From positions 22,323 to 86,322 of the forward strand of contig DASRDZ010000056.1 in the NCBI GenBank assembly GCA_035652335.1: a DNA stretch of 64,000 nt, read 5' to 3'. Origin of the DNA: DASRDZ01 sp035652335 (lineage in GTDB: Bacteria; Chloroflexota; Dormibacteria; Aeolococcales; Aeolococcaceae). A program made the position numbers and the translations under genes. The notes under the pieces are model-generated. The model did not search any database, had not been told where the DNA came from, and saw nothing but the letters and a program-made list of their open reading frames with translations. Shown one piece after another: positions 57,332-64,000 of the stretch (within the stretch, counting starts at the first letter, position 1; each line of letters starts with the position of its first letter).

Positions 57332-57915
57332 GGGTTGCCGCCGATGATGCCACGAGACAGGATTCCGGCGACCAGGGCGGCGTCGAGCCCGTCGAGGGGC
57401 AGCGGCTCGCCGGGGGCGCCGTCCGAGGCGTCGAGGTCGAGCTGCCACCAGCCGACGTCGTGCCAGGCGCCGCCCTTCCAGCCGATGCGGCGGAAGACGC
57501 CGATCGGGCGGAAGCCCATCGCCTCGTGGAAGCCGGCGCTGGCCCGATTGGGCAGGGTGATGCCCGCGAACGCGCGCCGGTAGCCCTGGGCGCGGAGCAG
57601 GGCGAAGAGCGCGGCGTAGAGCGCCCGGCCCACCCCGCCGCGATGCCGTGCGCCGTCGACGTACACCGACACCTCGACCGCCCAGCGGTAGGCGGCCCGG
57701 CTGCGATGTGCGCCGGCGTAGGCGTAGCCGAGCACGTCGCCGCCGTCGACGGCGACGAGGAAGGGATGGGCGGGCAGCGTCGCCGAGATGCGGCGCGCCA
57801 TCTCCGCGGCGCCTGGTGGCTCGACCTCGAACGACACGGGGGTGGACGCCACGTACGGCGCGTAGATCGCCGCCACGGCCTCCGCGTCCGCCGGGCTGGC
57901 CAGCCTCAGCTCCAC
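57328..57915 (-). CDS. GNAT acetyltransferase, phosphinothricin-type
   Basis: 195 residues from GTG 57913-57915. GNAT motif A (VYVDGARHRGGVGRALYAAL), NRASAGFHEAMGF and the closing GWKGGAWHDVGWWQLDL are typical of the phosphinothricin/methionine sulfoximine N-acetyltransferase subgroup. Acetylates a small amine or amino acid analogue. Lies between dapB and asd. Confidence 0.85.
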   Translation of the reverse strand: MELRLASPADAEAVAAIYAPYVASTPVSFEVEPPGAAEMARRISATLPAHPFLVAVDGGDVLGYAYAGAHRSRAAYRWAVEVSVYVDGARHRGGVGRALYAALFALLRAQGYRRAFAGITLPNRASAGFHEAMGFRPIGVFRRIGWKGGAWHDVGWWQLDLDASDGAPGEPLPLDGLDAALVAGILSRGIIGGNP

Positions 57916-57925
57916 GGTGTGGGGA

Positions 57926-58714
57926 TCAGGCGCGAGAGCGCAGGCTGCCCACCTCGGCCAGCCCCAGCACGGCGTCGAGGGAGTCGAAGAAGCGCGCCTG
58001 CCCGATCACCGCGCGGCAGGCGAGCAGCACCCCGGGGACGTAGACGGCGCGCGAGGTGGTGCGGTGCTCCAGGCTCAGCGTCTGCGACTGCGTGCCGAAG
58101 ATGACCGACTGGTCGGCGACGACCCCGCTCAGCCGCAGCGCGTGGACGGCGACGCCACCGACCTCGCCGCCGCGGGTTCCGCCGAGCGGCTCGACGCGCG
58201 GGGTGGAGTGGTCGAAGGGCCTGCCGTCGCGCGCCTCGACGAGCAGCTGCGCGGTGCGCAGGGCGGTGCCGCTGGGTGCGTCGTGCTTGGTGGGGGCGTG
58301 CGCCTCGATGATCTCGGCGGTGTCGAAGTGCGGTGCGGCGAGCTGGGCCAGCCACATCAGCACGACGGCGCCGACGGCGAAGTTGGGGATGACGCAGCCG
58401 CCGATCCCCGCCGCGGCGCAGGCGTCGCGCACCTGTGCCACGCCGTCGGGGCCGAGGCCGGTGGTGCCGATGACGGGCGCGACGCCGAGGCGCGCGGCGG
58501 TGAGCGCGTTGCGCAACCCGGACTCCGGCGTGGTGAAGTCGACCATCGCCTGCGCATGCGAGGACTGCAGGGCGACGGGAAGGTCGTCCTCGACGTCGAC
58601 GGCGGCGACGCAGTCGAAGGCGGCGTCGGCCTGGAGACCGGCGACGATCTCCCGGCCCACCTTGCCTTTGGCGCCGGACACTGCGACGCGCAGCGGGGCT
58701 TCGCCCGTTGTCAT
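57926..58714 (-). CDS. dapB: 4-hydroxy-tetrahydrodipicolinate reductase
   Basis: 262 residues. NAD(P)-binding VAVSGAKGKVGREI, VDFTTPE, GTTGL and the substrate-binding EAHAPTKHDAPSGTALR. The second catalytic His of the usual HH pair reads as Ala (EAHAPTKHD), a variant also seen in some Gram-positive DapB. Reduces the DapA product for DapL. Confidence 0.92.
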   Translation of the reverse strand: MTTGEAPLRVAVSGAKGKVGREIVAGLQADAAFDCVAAVDVEDDLPVALQSSHAQAMVDFTTPESGLRNALTAARLGVAPVIGTTGLGPDGVAQVRDACAAAGIGGCVIPNFAVGAVVLMWLAQLAAPHFDTAEIIEAHAPTKHDAPSGTALRTAQLLVEARDGRPFDHSTPRVEPLGGTRGGEVGGVAVHALRLSGVVADQSVIFGTQSQTLSLEHRTTSRAVYVPGVLLACRAVIGQARFFDSLDAVLGLAEVGSLRSRA

Positions 58715-58738
58715 GCGTGACCTACGGTCGGGAAGTGG

Positions 58739-60874
58739 TCAGGAAGGGACTTCTGCGGGTTGCTGCTGCTGCTGAGCCAGCTCCTGCAGCGCCTGCCGGC
58801 GCGATAGGTTGACGCGGCCGCGCTCGTCGACCTCGATCACCTTGACCATGATCTCGTCGCCGATGTTGACCACGTCCTCGACCTTCTCGACCCGCTGGTC
58901 GGCCAGCTGGCCGATGCGGACCAGGCCCTCCTTCTTGGGCATGATCTCGACGAAGGCGCCGAAGCCCATGATCCGGGTGACCTTGCCCTTGTAGATCTTG
59001 CCGATCTCGACGTCCTCGGTGAGGTCGCGGATCATGGCGATGGCCTGCTGCATCGCCATCCCGTTGTTGGAGGCGATGAAGACGCGGCCGTCGTCCTCGA
59101 TGTCGATCTGGGCGCCGGTCTCCTCGACGATCTTGCGGATCATCTTGCCGCCCGGGCCGATGACGTCGCGGATCTTGTCGGGGTTGATCTGGATGGTCTC
59201 GATGCGCGGCGCCCACGGGGACATCTCCTCGCGCGGCGCGGGCAGCGCCTCCAGCATCTTGCCGAGGATGTGCAGGCGGCCGGTGCGGGCCTGCTCCAGC
59301 GCCTGCTCCAGCAGCGACCACTTGAGGCCCTTGATCTTGATGTCCATCTGCAGCGCGGTGATGCCGCGCGAGGAGCCGGCGACCTTGAAGTCCATGTCGC
59401 CGAGCGCGTCCTCCATGCCCTGGATGTCGGAGAGGATGGCGGCGCGGTCGTCGCCCTCGTCGGTGATCAGGCCCATGGCGATGCCGGCGACGGGCGACTC
59501 CAGCTTCACGCCGGCGTCCATCAGCGCCAGCGTCGAGCCGCACACCGAGGCCATCGACGTCGAGCCGTTCGAGGAGAGGATCTCGGTGACGATGCGCACC
59601 ACGTAGGGGAAGTCCTCGTCCGGCGGCATCACGTTGTGCACCGCCCGCTCGGCCAGCGCGCCGTGGCCGATCTCGCGCCGGCCCGGCGAGCGCAGCGGTC
59701 GCGCCTCGCCGACGCTGTAGGGCGGGAAGTTGTAGTGGTGCATGTACTTCTTGAACTCGGCCAGCCCGAGGTCGTCGAGTTTCTGCTGATCCTGGCCGGA
59801 ACCAAGGGTGACGATGGAGAGCGCCTGGGTCTGGCCGCGGGTGAAGATCGCCGACCCGTGGGCCCTGGGCAGGACGCCCACCTGGCACCAGATGGGGCGG
59901 ATCTCGTCGGTGCGGCGGCCGTCGGGACGGATGCCCTCCTCGAGGATGGCCCGGCGCACCGCCTTCTTGAGCTCGGACTCGAAGGCCTTCTTGACGTCGC
60001 CCTCCCGCTCGGGGAAGGCGCCGGAGAGCTCGGCGACGACGGCCGCCTTGAGCTCGTCGATCTGCCGCTCGCGCGTTGCCTTGTCGACGTTGCGCGCCGC
60101 GGTGGAGATGCGGCCGGCCACGGCGCCGGCGACCGCGGTGGAGACGTCGGCGGCAACCGACGCGCTCGGGTACGACATCGTCGGCCTGCCGACCTGCGCC
60201 TTGACGTCGAGCTGCCACTGCACCAGCTTCTGCACCTGGTCGTGGGCCATGCGCAGCGCCTGGAGCATGAGGTCCTCGGGGACCTGCTTGGCACCCGCCT
60301 CCACCATGGTGATGGCGTCGGCGGTGCCGGCCACGACCAGGTCGAGGTCGGACTCCTGGAGCTGCTGCAGGCTGGGGTTGAGCAGCAGCTGCCCGTCGAT
60401 GAGCCCGACGCGGGTGGCGGCGACCGGGCCGCCGTGGGGGATGTCGCTGATGGCCAGGGCCAGCGAGGCCCCGGTGATCGCCAGGGTGGCGGTGTCCTGC
60501 TCCTGGTCGTGGCTCAGCACGGTGGCCACGATCTGGACGTCGTTGCGGAAGTCCTTGGGGAAGAGCGGCCGCATCGGGCGGTCGATCATGCGGCTGGCCA
60601 GGATGGCCTGCTCGCTGGGGCGTCCCTCGCGGCGGGGGAAGCTGCCGGGGATGCGTCCCGCGGCGTAGAGCTTCTCCTCGTAGTCGCAGGTCAGCGGGAA
60701 GAAGTCGATGCCTTCGCGCGGCGCCTGGGAGGCGACGGCGGTGACCAGCAGGACGGAGTCGCCGAGGCGCAGCAGCAGCGCGCCGTTGGCCTGCTCGGCC
60801 ACCGAGCCGATCTCGGCGACCAGCCGCTTGCCGGCGTAGTCGGTCTCGAATCGCTGTGGTTGGGGGTTGGACAT
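58739..60874 (-). CDS. pnp: Polynucleotide phosphorylase
   Basis: 711 residues. Two RNase PH domains (first with FFPLTCDYEEKLYAAGRIPG, second with GTRGQTQALS-like FTRGQTQALSIVTLG and SNGSTSMASVCG), KH domain (PDKIRDVIGPGGKMIRKI) and S1 domain (GKVTRIMGFGAFVEI). Phosphorolytic 3'-5' exoribonuclease. Downstream of rpsO; a long leader hairpin lies upstream. Confidence 0.97.
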   Translation of the reverse strand: MSNPQPQRFETDYAGKRLVAEIGSVAEQANGALLLRLGDSVLLVTAVASQAPREGIDFFPLTCDYEEKLYAAGRIPGSFPRREGRPSEQAILASRMIDRPMRPLFPKDFRNDVQIVATVLSHDQEQDTATLAITGASLALAISDIPHGGPVAATRVGLIDGQLLLNPSLQQLQESDLDLVVAGTADAITMVEAGAKQVPEDLMLQALRMAHDQVQKLVQWQLDVKAQVGRPTMSYPSASVAADVSTAVAGAVAGRISTAARNVDKATRERQIDELKAAVVAELSGAFPEREGDVKKAFESELKKAVRRAILEEGIRPDGRRTDEIRPIWCQVGVLPRAHGSAIFTRGQTQALSIVTLGSGQDQQKLDDLGLAEFKKYMHHYNFPPYSVGEARPLRSPGRREIGHGALAERAVHNVMPPDEDFPYVVRIVTEILSSNGSTSMASVCGSTLALMDAGVKLESPVAGIAMGLITDEGDDRAAILSDIQGMEDALGDMDFKVAGSSRGITALQMDIKIKGLKWSLLEQALEQARTGRLHILGKMLEALPAPREEMSPWAPRIETIQINPDKIRDVIGPGGKMIRKIVEETGAQIDIEDDGRVFIASNNGMAMQQAIAMIRDLTEDVEIGKIYKGKVTRIMGFGAFVEIMPKKEGLVRIGQLADQRVEKVEDVVNIGDEIMVKVIEVDERGRVNLSRRQALQELAQQQQQPAEVPS

Positions 60875-60942
60875 GGGGTCTCCCTGATGTGTGGGTGACC
60901 CGGCGCTGCCCAGTTCGAGTGCCGCGCACTGGCGGTGAGGCT

Positions 60943-61021
60943 GTTGGGGATTGGATGCGCCGGTTCGCGCCGACTGCGGCTGCGTCTGGCTCGCGCCGTC
61001 AGTGCTGATCCAATCGCCAAC
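60943..61021 (-). promoter_or_regulatory. Long stem-loop in the pnp leader
   Basis: On the minus strand GTTGGCGATTGGAT (61008-61021) pairs with ATCCAATCCCCAAC (60943-60956), 13 of 14 positions, enclosing a structured GC-rich 51-nt loop. It sits about 70 bp upstream of pnp, where E. coli pnp carries an RNase III-processed autoregulatory hairpin. Confidence 0.5.
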
Positions 61022-61164
61022 GTCTCACCGTGGATGGTCTGCGCGCTCCGCTCGAAGGTCGGGCGGGGTGCCGGGCCGGATTTCGTGTTGTCGGTTGGCA
61101 GTGTGCTCCGCGCGCCCGGCGGGCTACCAGCCCTCCCTCGTGCGGAGCGGCGGACGGGCCGCCG

Positions 61165-61431
61165 TCAGCGCCGCAGCCCCAGGCGCGCGATGATCGCGCG
61201 GTAGCGCTCGACGTCGTTGCGGTTGAGGTAGTCGAGCAGGCGGCGGCGGCGTCCGACCAGCTTGAGCAGGCCGCGACGGCTGGCGTGGTCCTTGGGATGG
61301 TCGCGCAGGTGGTCGGTGAGACCGCGGATGCGCTCGCTGAGGATGGCGATCTGCACCTCCGACGAGCCCGTGTCGGACTCGTGCAGGCGGTGCTCCTCGA
61401 TGATGGTCGACTTGGGACGTGTGTCGGGCAC
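61165..61431 (-). CDS. rpsO: 30S ribosomal protein S15
   Basis: 88 residues from GTG 61429-61431 with a GGAGAGAGAG purine tract upstream. Standard S15: HESDTGSSEVQIAILSERI, LTDHLRDHPKDHASRRGLL and RRRLLDYLNRNDVERY. Binds 16S rRNA h20-h22. rpsO-pnp linkage is widespread in bacteria. Confidence 0.97.
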   Translation of the reverse strand: MPDTRPKSTIIEEHRLHESDTGSSEVQIAILSERIRGLTDHLRDHPKDHASRRGLLKLVGRRRRLLDYLNRNDVERYRAIIARLGLRR

Positions 61432-61570
61432 TCTCTCTCCGTGCGTTGCGGCCGGACTCGGCCAGAGGCCAGACGGGGAGCGGATGGTGGCCGGGCGCGG
61501 CGGTCCGCCCCGGGGCTCCCCGAAGGTCGGGACGCAGTCTAGCACCCGCCCGCCGAGCACCCGGTCGAGC

Positions 61571-62509
61571 TCAGGCGTGGGCCGGGGCGCAGAAGCGCAG
61601 CGCGCCGGGGAGGCAGGTCAGCGTGGCCGGGGCGCGGCCGACCTGCTCGCCCTCGACGTCGAACAGCACGGGGCGCTGCTCCAGGGGGACGACGGTGACC
61701 ACCCTCCCCCGCGTGAAACCGATGCCGGGGCGGCCGATGTGCCGGCCGCGGTACAGGCCGCTCAGGCCCGTCAGCGAGCGGCGCCGGGTCAGCTCGGCGA
61801 CGGTGACCACGTCGAACAGCCCGTCGTCGATCGAGGCGTCGGGCGCGATCCGCATGCCGCCGCCGAAGCAGCGGCCGTTGGCGATGACGACGTTCTGCAT
61901 GGGGCCCTCGGTGACCCGCCCGTCGACGTCGACGCGGACCAGCCGGCTGCCGTAGGTCATCAGCGCCGCCAGCGAGTGCCAGAGGAAGGTCACCGTCCCG
62001 CCCGCGGCCTTGCGGCTCCGGTTGACGCGGTGGACGACGTCGCCGCCGATCCCGCAGTCGGCGATGTTGACGAACCAGCGCGGGCCGGGGGCGCCGCCGC
62101 CGTGGAAGTCGATGCGCCCGCAGTCGATCCGGCGCACGTCGCCGCGGGCGAGCAGGGCGCAGGCGGCCGCATGGTGCAGGGGGATGCCGGCCGTCTTGCG
62201 GAAGTCACCCCCCGTGCCGCTGGGGAGCAGGCCGAGGCAGGCGTCCGGGTTGATCGGCTCGCGGGTGTCGGGGTCGAACCAGCCGTTGACGATCTCGTTG
62301 AGGGTGCCGTCGCCGCCCACCCCGACGATGCGCTGGAAGCCCTCGCGCAGCGCCTCGCGGGTCAGCCGGATGGCGTCGGCGGGCGCGGAGGTGATGCGCG
62401 CCTCGAAGTCGACGCCGGCGTCGACCAGGCAGCGCTGCAGCAGCGGCCACTGCTTGGCGGTGCGCCCGCCGGCGCTCGCGGGGTTGACCACCACCAGGGT
62501 GTCCCTCAC
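61571..62509 (-). CDS. Diacylglycerol/lipid kinase
   Basis: 312 residues from GTG 62507-62509, overlapping the Fe-S protein stop. DAGK catalytic fold: VVVNPASAGGRTAKQWP, VGVGGDGTLNEIVNG (GGDGT), LLPSGTGGDFRKT and the distal GRCFGGGMRIAPDASIDDGLFD. Phosphorylates diacylglycerol or a related lipid using ATP (DgkB/YegS-like). The pairing with a FAD/Fe-S oxidase is not obviously functional. Confidence 0.88.
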   Translation of the reverse strand: MRDTLVVVNPASAGGRTAKQWPLLQRCLVDAGVDFEARITSAPADAIRLTREALREGFQRIVGVGGDGTLNEIVNGWFDPDTREPINPDACLGLLPSGTGGDFRKTAGIPLHHAAACALLARGDVRRIDCGRIDFHGGGAPGPRWFVNIADCGIGGDVVHRVNRSRKAAGGTVTFLWHSLAALMTYGSRLVRVDVDGRVTEGPMQNVVIANGRCFGGGMRIAPDASIDDGLFDVVTVAELTRRRSLTGLSGLYRGRHIGRPGIGFTRGRVVTVVPLEQRPVLFDVEGEQVGRAPATLTCLPGALRFCAPAHA

Positions 62510-63585
62510 GGTGCGGGCTCCAGCGCCGCGGCGACGGCCTCGGCGATCTCGCGCGCGTCGACGCCCGCGCTCCGCAGCGCCGAGGCGCAGGAGGCGCAGC
62601 CGGTGACGACGCTCTCCGCACCGGATGCGGCGACCTCCCCGGCCAGCAGGCGGAGGTAGCCGGCGGCGAGATCGGGATGGGTGAGCGGCAGGCCGCCGCC
62701 CTGTCCCGAGCACTGGGTGGTGTCGCCGCGCCCCCGCAGCTCGCGCACCTCGTACCCGGCGGCCTGCAGAGCCTGGCGGGGCTGGGCGCGGACGTCCATG
62801 TGGCGGGCCAGGTAGCAGGGGTCGTGGTAGGCGACCGTCCCACGGCCGGACATGCCGGCGCGGCCGGCGAGGACGCGCGCCAGCGTCTCCGCCAGCGGTT
62901 CGGCGCCGAGCCAGTGGGCGCAGGAGGGCGACTGCACGCTGAGCGTCCTGTCGCCCGCCTGCCCGAGCGCCGTGTCGCGCATCTCGATGCTCGCCTCCTC
63001 GTCGCCGAAGGTGCGCGCGATCATCCCGCAGCAGCGGTGCTCGTCGGGGACGTCGAAGGCGACGCCGAGCGCCCGCAGGACGCGGCCGGCGGCGAGGACG
63101 GCGTCGGGGCGGTGGCCCAGCGCGCCGCAGCCGGGGAGGAGCATCAGCTCGGCGCCGGGTGTGGCCATGGCGCGCAGCGCGTCGAGGGTCGCTGACGGGT
63201 CGGTCCATTGCATGCCGGTCACGTGCACCCTGCCGTCGCGCGCCTGGCGCACCGCCTCGACGCCCGCGGGCGGCGTGGCTCCTGCGCGATGCACCGCGGC
63301 GCGCGCCGCCCAGGCGAGCAGCGGCGTCTCCACACCGTCGACGTGGCACGGCGGTGTGCAGGCGGAGCAGGTGGCGCAGGCGTAGACGCCGTCGACCAGC
63401 TCGGGATCGACGAACCCCGCCCCGCCCGCGCGCAGCGCCTCGACGATCTGCCGCGCGTGCCCCCAGGGCTGATGGCGCTCGTTGCCGGTGACCGCCAGCG
63501 TTGGACAGGCGCTGCGGCACATCTTCGGGCAGGAGGCGCACCGCCGTGCCGCCATCTCCTGGTCGGGCGCCAGCGTCTCGGTCAT
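62506..63585 (-). CDS. Fe-S oxidoreductase subunit (GlcF/CCG-domain type)
   Basis: 359 residues from ATG 63583-63585, overlapping the FAD subunit stop. Two ferredoxin-like cysteine clusters (CASCPKMCRSACP and CATCSACTPPC) followed by two CCG-type modules (CCGM; GCASCASAL). Resembles glycolate oxidase iron-sulfur subunit GlcF and heterodisulfide-reductase-like proteins. Passes electrons from the FAD subunit encoded just upstream to quinone. Confidence 0.85.
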   Translation of the reverse strand: MTETLAPDQEMAARRCASCPKMCRSACPTLAVTGNERHQPWGHARQIVEALRAGGAGFVDPELVDGVYACATCSACTPPCHVDGVETPLLAWAARAAVHRAGATPPAGVEAVRQARDGRVHVTGMQWTDPSATLDALRAMATPGAELMLLPGCGALGHRPDAVLAAGRVLRALGVAFDVPDEHRCCGMIARTFGDEEASIEMRDTALGQAGDRTLSVQSPSCAHWLGAEPLAETLARVLAGRAGMSGRGTVAYHDPCYLARHMDVRAQPRQALQAAGYEVRELRGRGDTTQCSGQGGGLPLTHPDLAAGYLRLLAGEVAASGAESVVTGCASCASALRSAGVDAREIAEAVAAALEPAP

Positions 63586-64000
63586 CCGTCGCCGCCCCAC
63601 TTGCCCGGGTTGGCCACGCCGGCGGGGTCGAGCGCCCGCTTGAGGCGGCGCAGCACCTCCACCCCACCGTCGCCCAGCTCGCGCGCCAGGTAGGGCGCGC
63701 GCGCCAGGCCGGCGCCGTGGTGATGGGCGATCGTGCCACCTTTGTCCAGAACCTGGGACATCACGGTGTCCCACAGCTCCTCGTGCAGCGGCACCGCGCC
63801 ACCCTCGTCCTCCGCCGCGCCGGCGAAGGTGAAGTACAGGCAGGCGCCGTCGACGTAGCCGTGGGACAGGTGGCAGAGCACCACCAGGCGCTGCCGCAGC
63901 GCCTGCTTGACGCCCTCGTACACCGCGACGATGCACGACCAGGGCGCGGCCACCTCGATGGTGTCGAGCACCACCCCGGGCATGGGCAGGTACTTGGCCT
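63582..64000 (-). CDS. FAD-linked oxidase, C-terminal part (cut by window end)
   Basis: The frame is open from the right window edge (…KYLPMPGVVLDTIEVAAPW) to the stop at 63582, so the gene begins beyond 64000. The C-terminal FAD-linked oxidase domain has GGTIAHHHGAGLARAPYL and ending LKRALDPAGVANPGKWG, the pattern of alkyl-DHAP-synthase/glycolate-oxidase family enzymes. Partner of the Fe-S subunit. Confidence 0.85.
   Translation of the reverse strand, partial: AKYLPMPGVVLDTIEVAAPWSCIVAVYEGVKQALRQRLVVLCHLSHGYVDGACLYFTFAGAAEDEGGAVPLHEELWDTVMSQVLDKGGTIAHHHGAGLARAPYLARELGDGGVEVLRRLKRALDPAGVANPGKWGGDG

Overview
The window is a high-GC (roughly 70 percent) bacterial chromosome segment. Its housekeeping content (spoVS, RNase Y, RNase J, FtsK, LexA with CGAAC-N4-GTT type boxes, LL-diaminopimelate aminotransferase, Caa3/CtaG, many GTG/TTG starts, several apparently leaderless genes) suggests a terrestrial high-GC lineage such as Chloroflexota/Candidatus Dormibacterota or a relative. 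Actinomycetota cannot be excluded, and the placement is inference.

Bases 695-16187 are read as an integrated, tailless, double-jelly-roll (DJR) type dsDNA virus of about 15.5 kb. It has about 38 tightly overlapping small genes, almost all on the + strand. They run from zinc-knuckle mini-proteins and a winged-helix replication-type protein with palindromic iterons inside its own gene, through a virion peptidase-like membrane protein, an FtsK/HerA-type packaging ATPase, a PRD1-P3-like major capsid protein candidate, many tiny membrane proteins, an Arg-rich 26-residue peptide, beta-rich vertex candidates, a spike and an endolysin-like protein, to a small regulatory region at the right end. The element is bounded by a 17-bp direct repeat. 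The right copy extends into a 28-bp dif-like site lying 20 bp upstream of a complete Xer-type tyrosine recombinase gene (16218-17273), which sits outside the element. No integrase is seen inside the element, so it appears to use the host Xer/dif machinery. The attachment site also lies inside a viral ORF: a Shine-Dalgarno/TTG start and 23 codons sit at the right end, and the remaining 83 codons, without a start, sit at the left end in the same frame. Integration therefore splits the first gene of the early operon and separates the operon from its likely promoter.

To the right, 17.3-22.9 kb holds a Nudix hydrolase, an SOS-boxed LysM protein, CtaG, a membrane protein, an acyl-CoA ligase and a nucleotide cyclase. 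From 23.1 to 36.1 kb a leftward run carries lexA, hflX, dapL-dapF-miaA-mutL-mutS-miaB, spoVS and rny. From 36.4 to 45.7 kb come an MFS transporter, a frameshifted hicA/hicB pair, recX-recA, a second cyclase, cinA-C, a GrpB-family gene, pgsA, rimO, yajQ and a DUF192 lipoprotein. At 45.8-50 kb is an accessory patch: two secreted proteins of lower GC flanked by a duplicated 3' end of a large surface protein. From 50.1 kb to the end, ftsK, rnj, a type-4 UDG, dapA, a thioesterase, asd, a GNAT, dapB, pnp-rpsO, a diacylglycerol kinase-like gene and an FeS/FAD oxidase pair run leftward. The dap genes give a near-complete aminotransferase-type diaminopimelate pathway. lexA, recA-recX and the LysM gene form an SOS group, and ftsK, xer and dif form a chromosome-dimer-resolution group that the virus appears to exploit.
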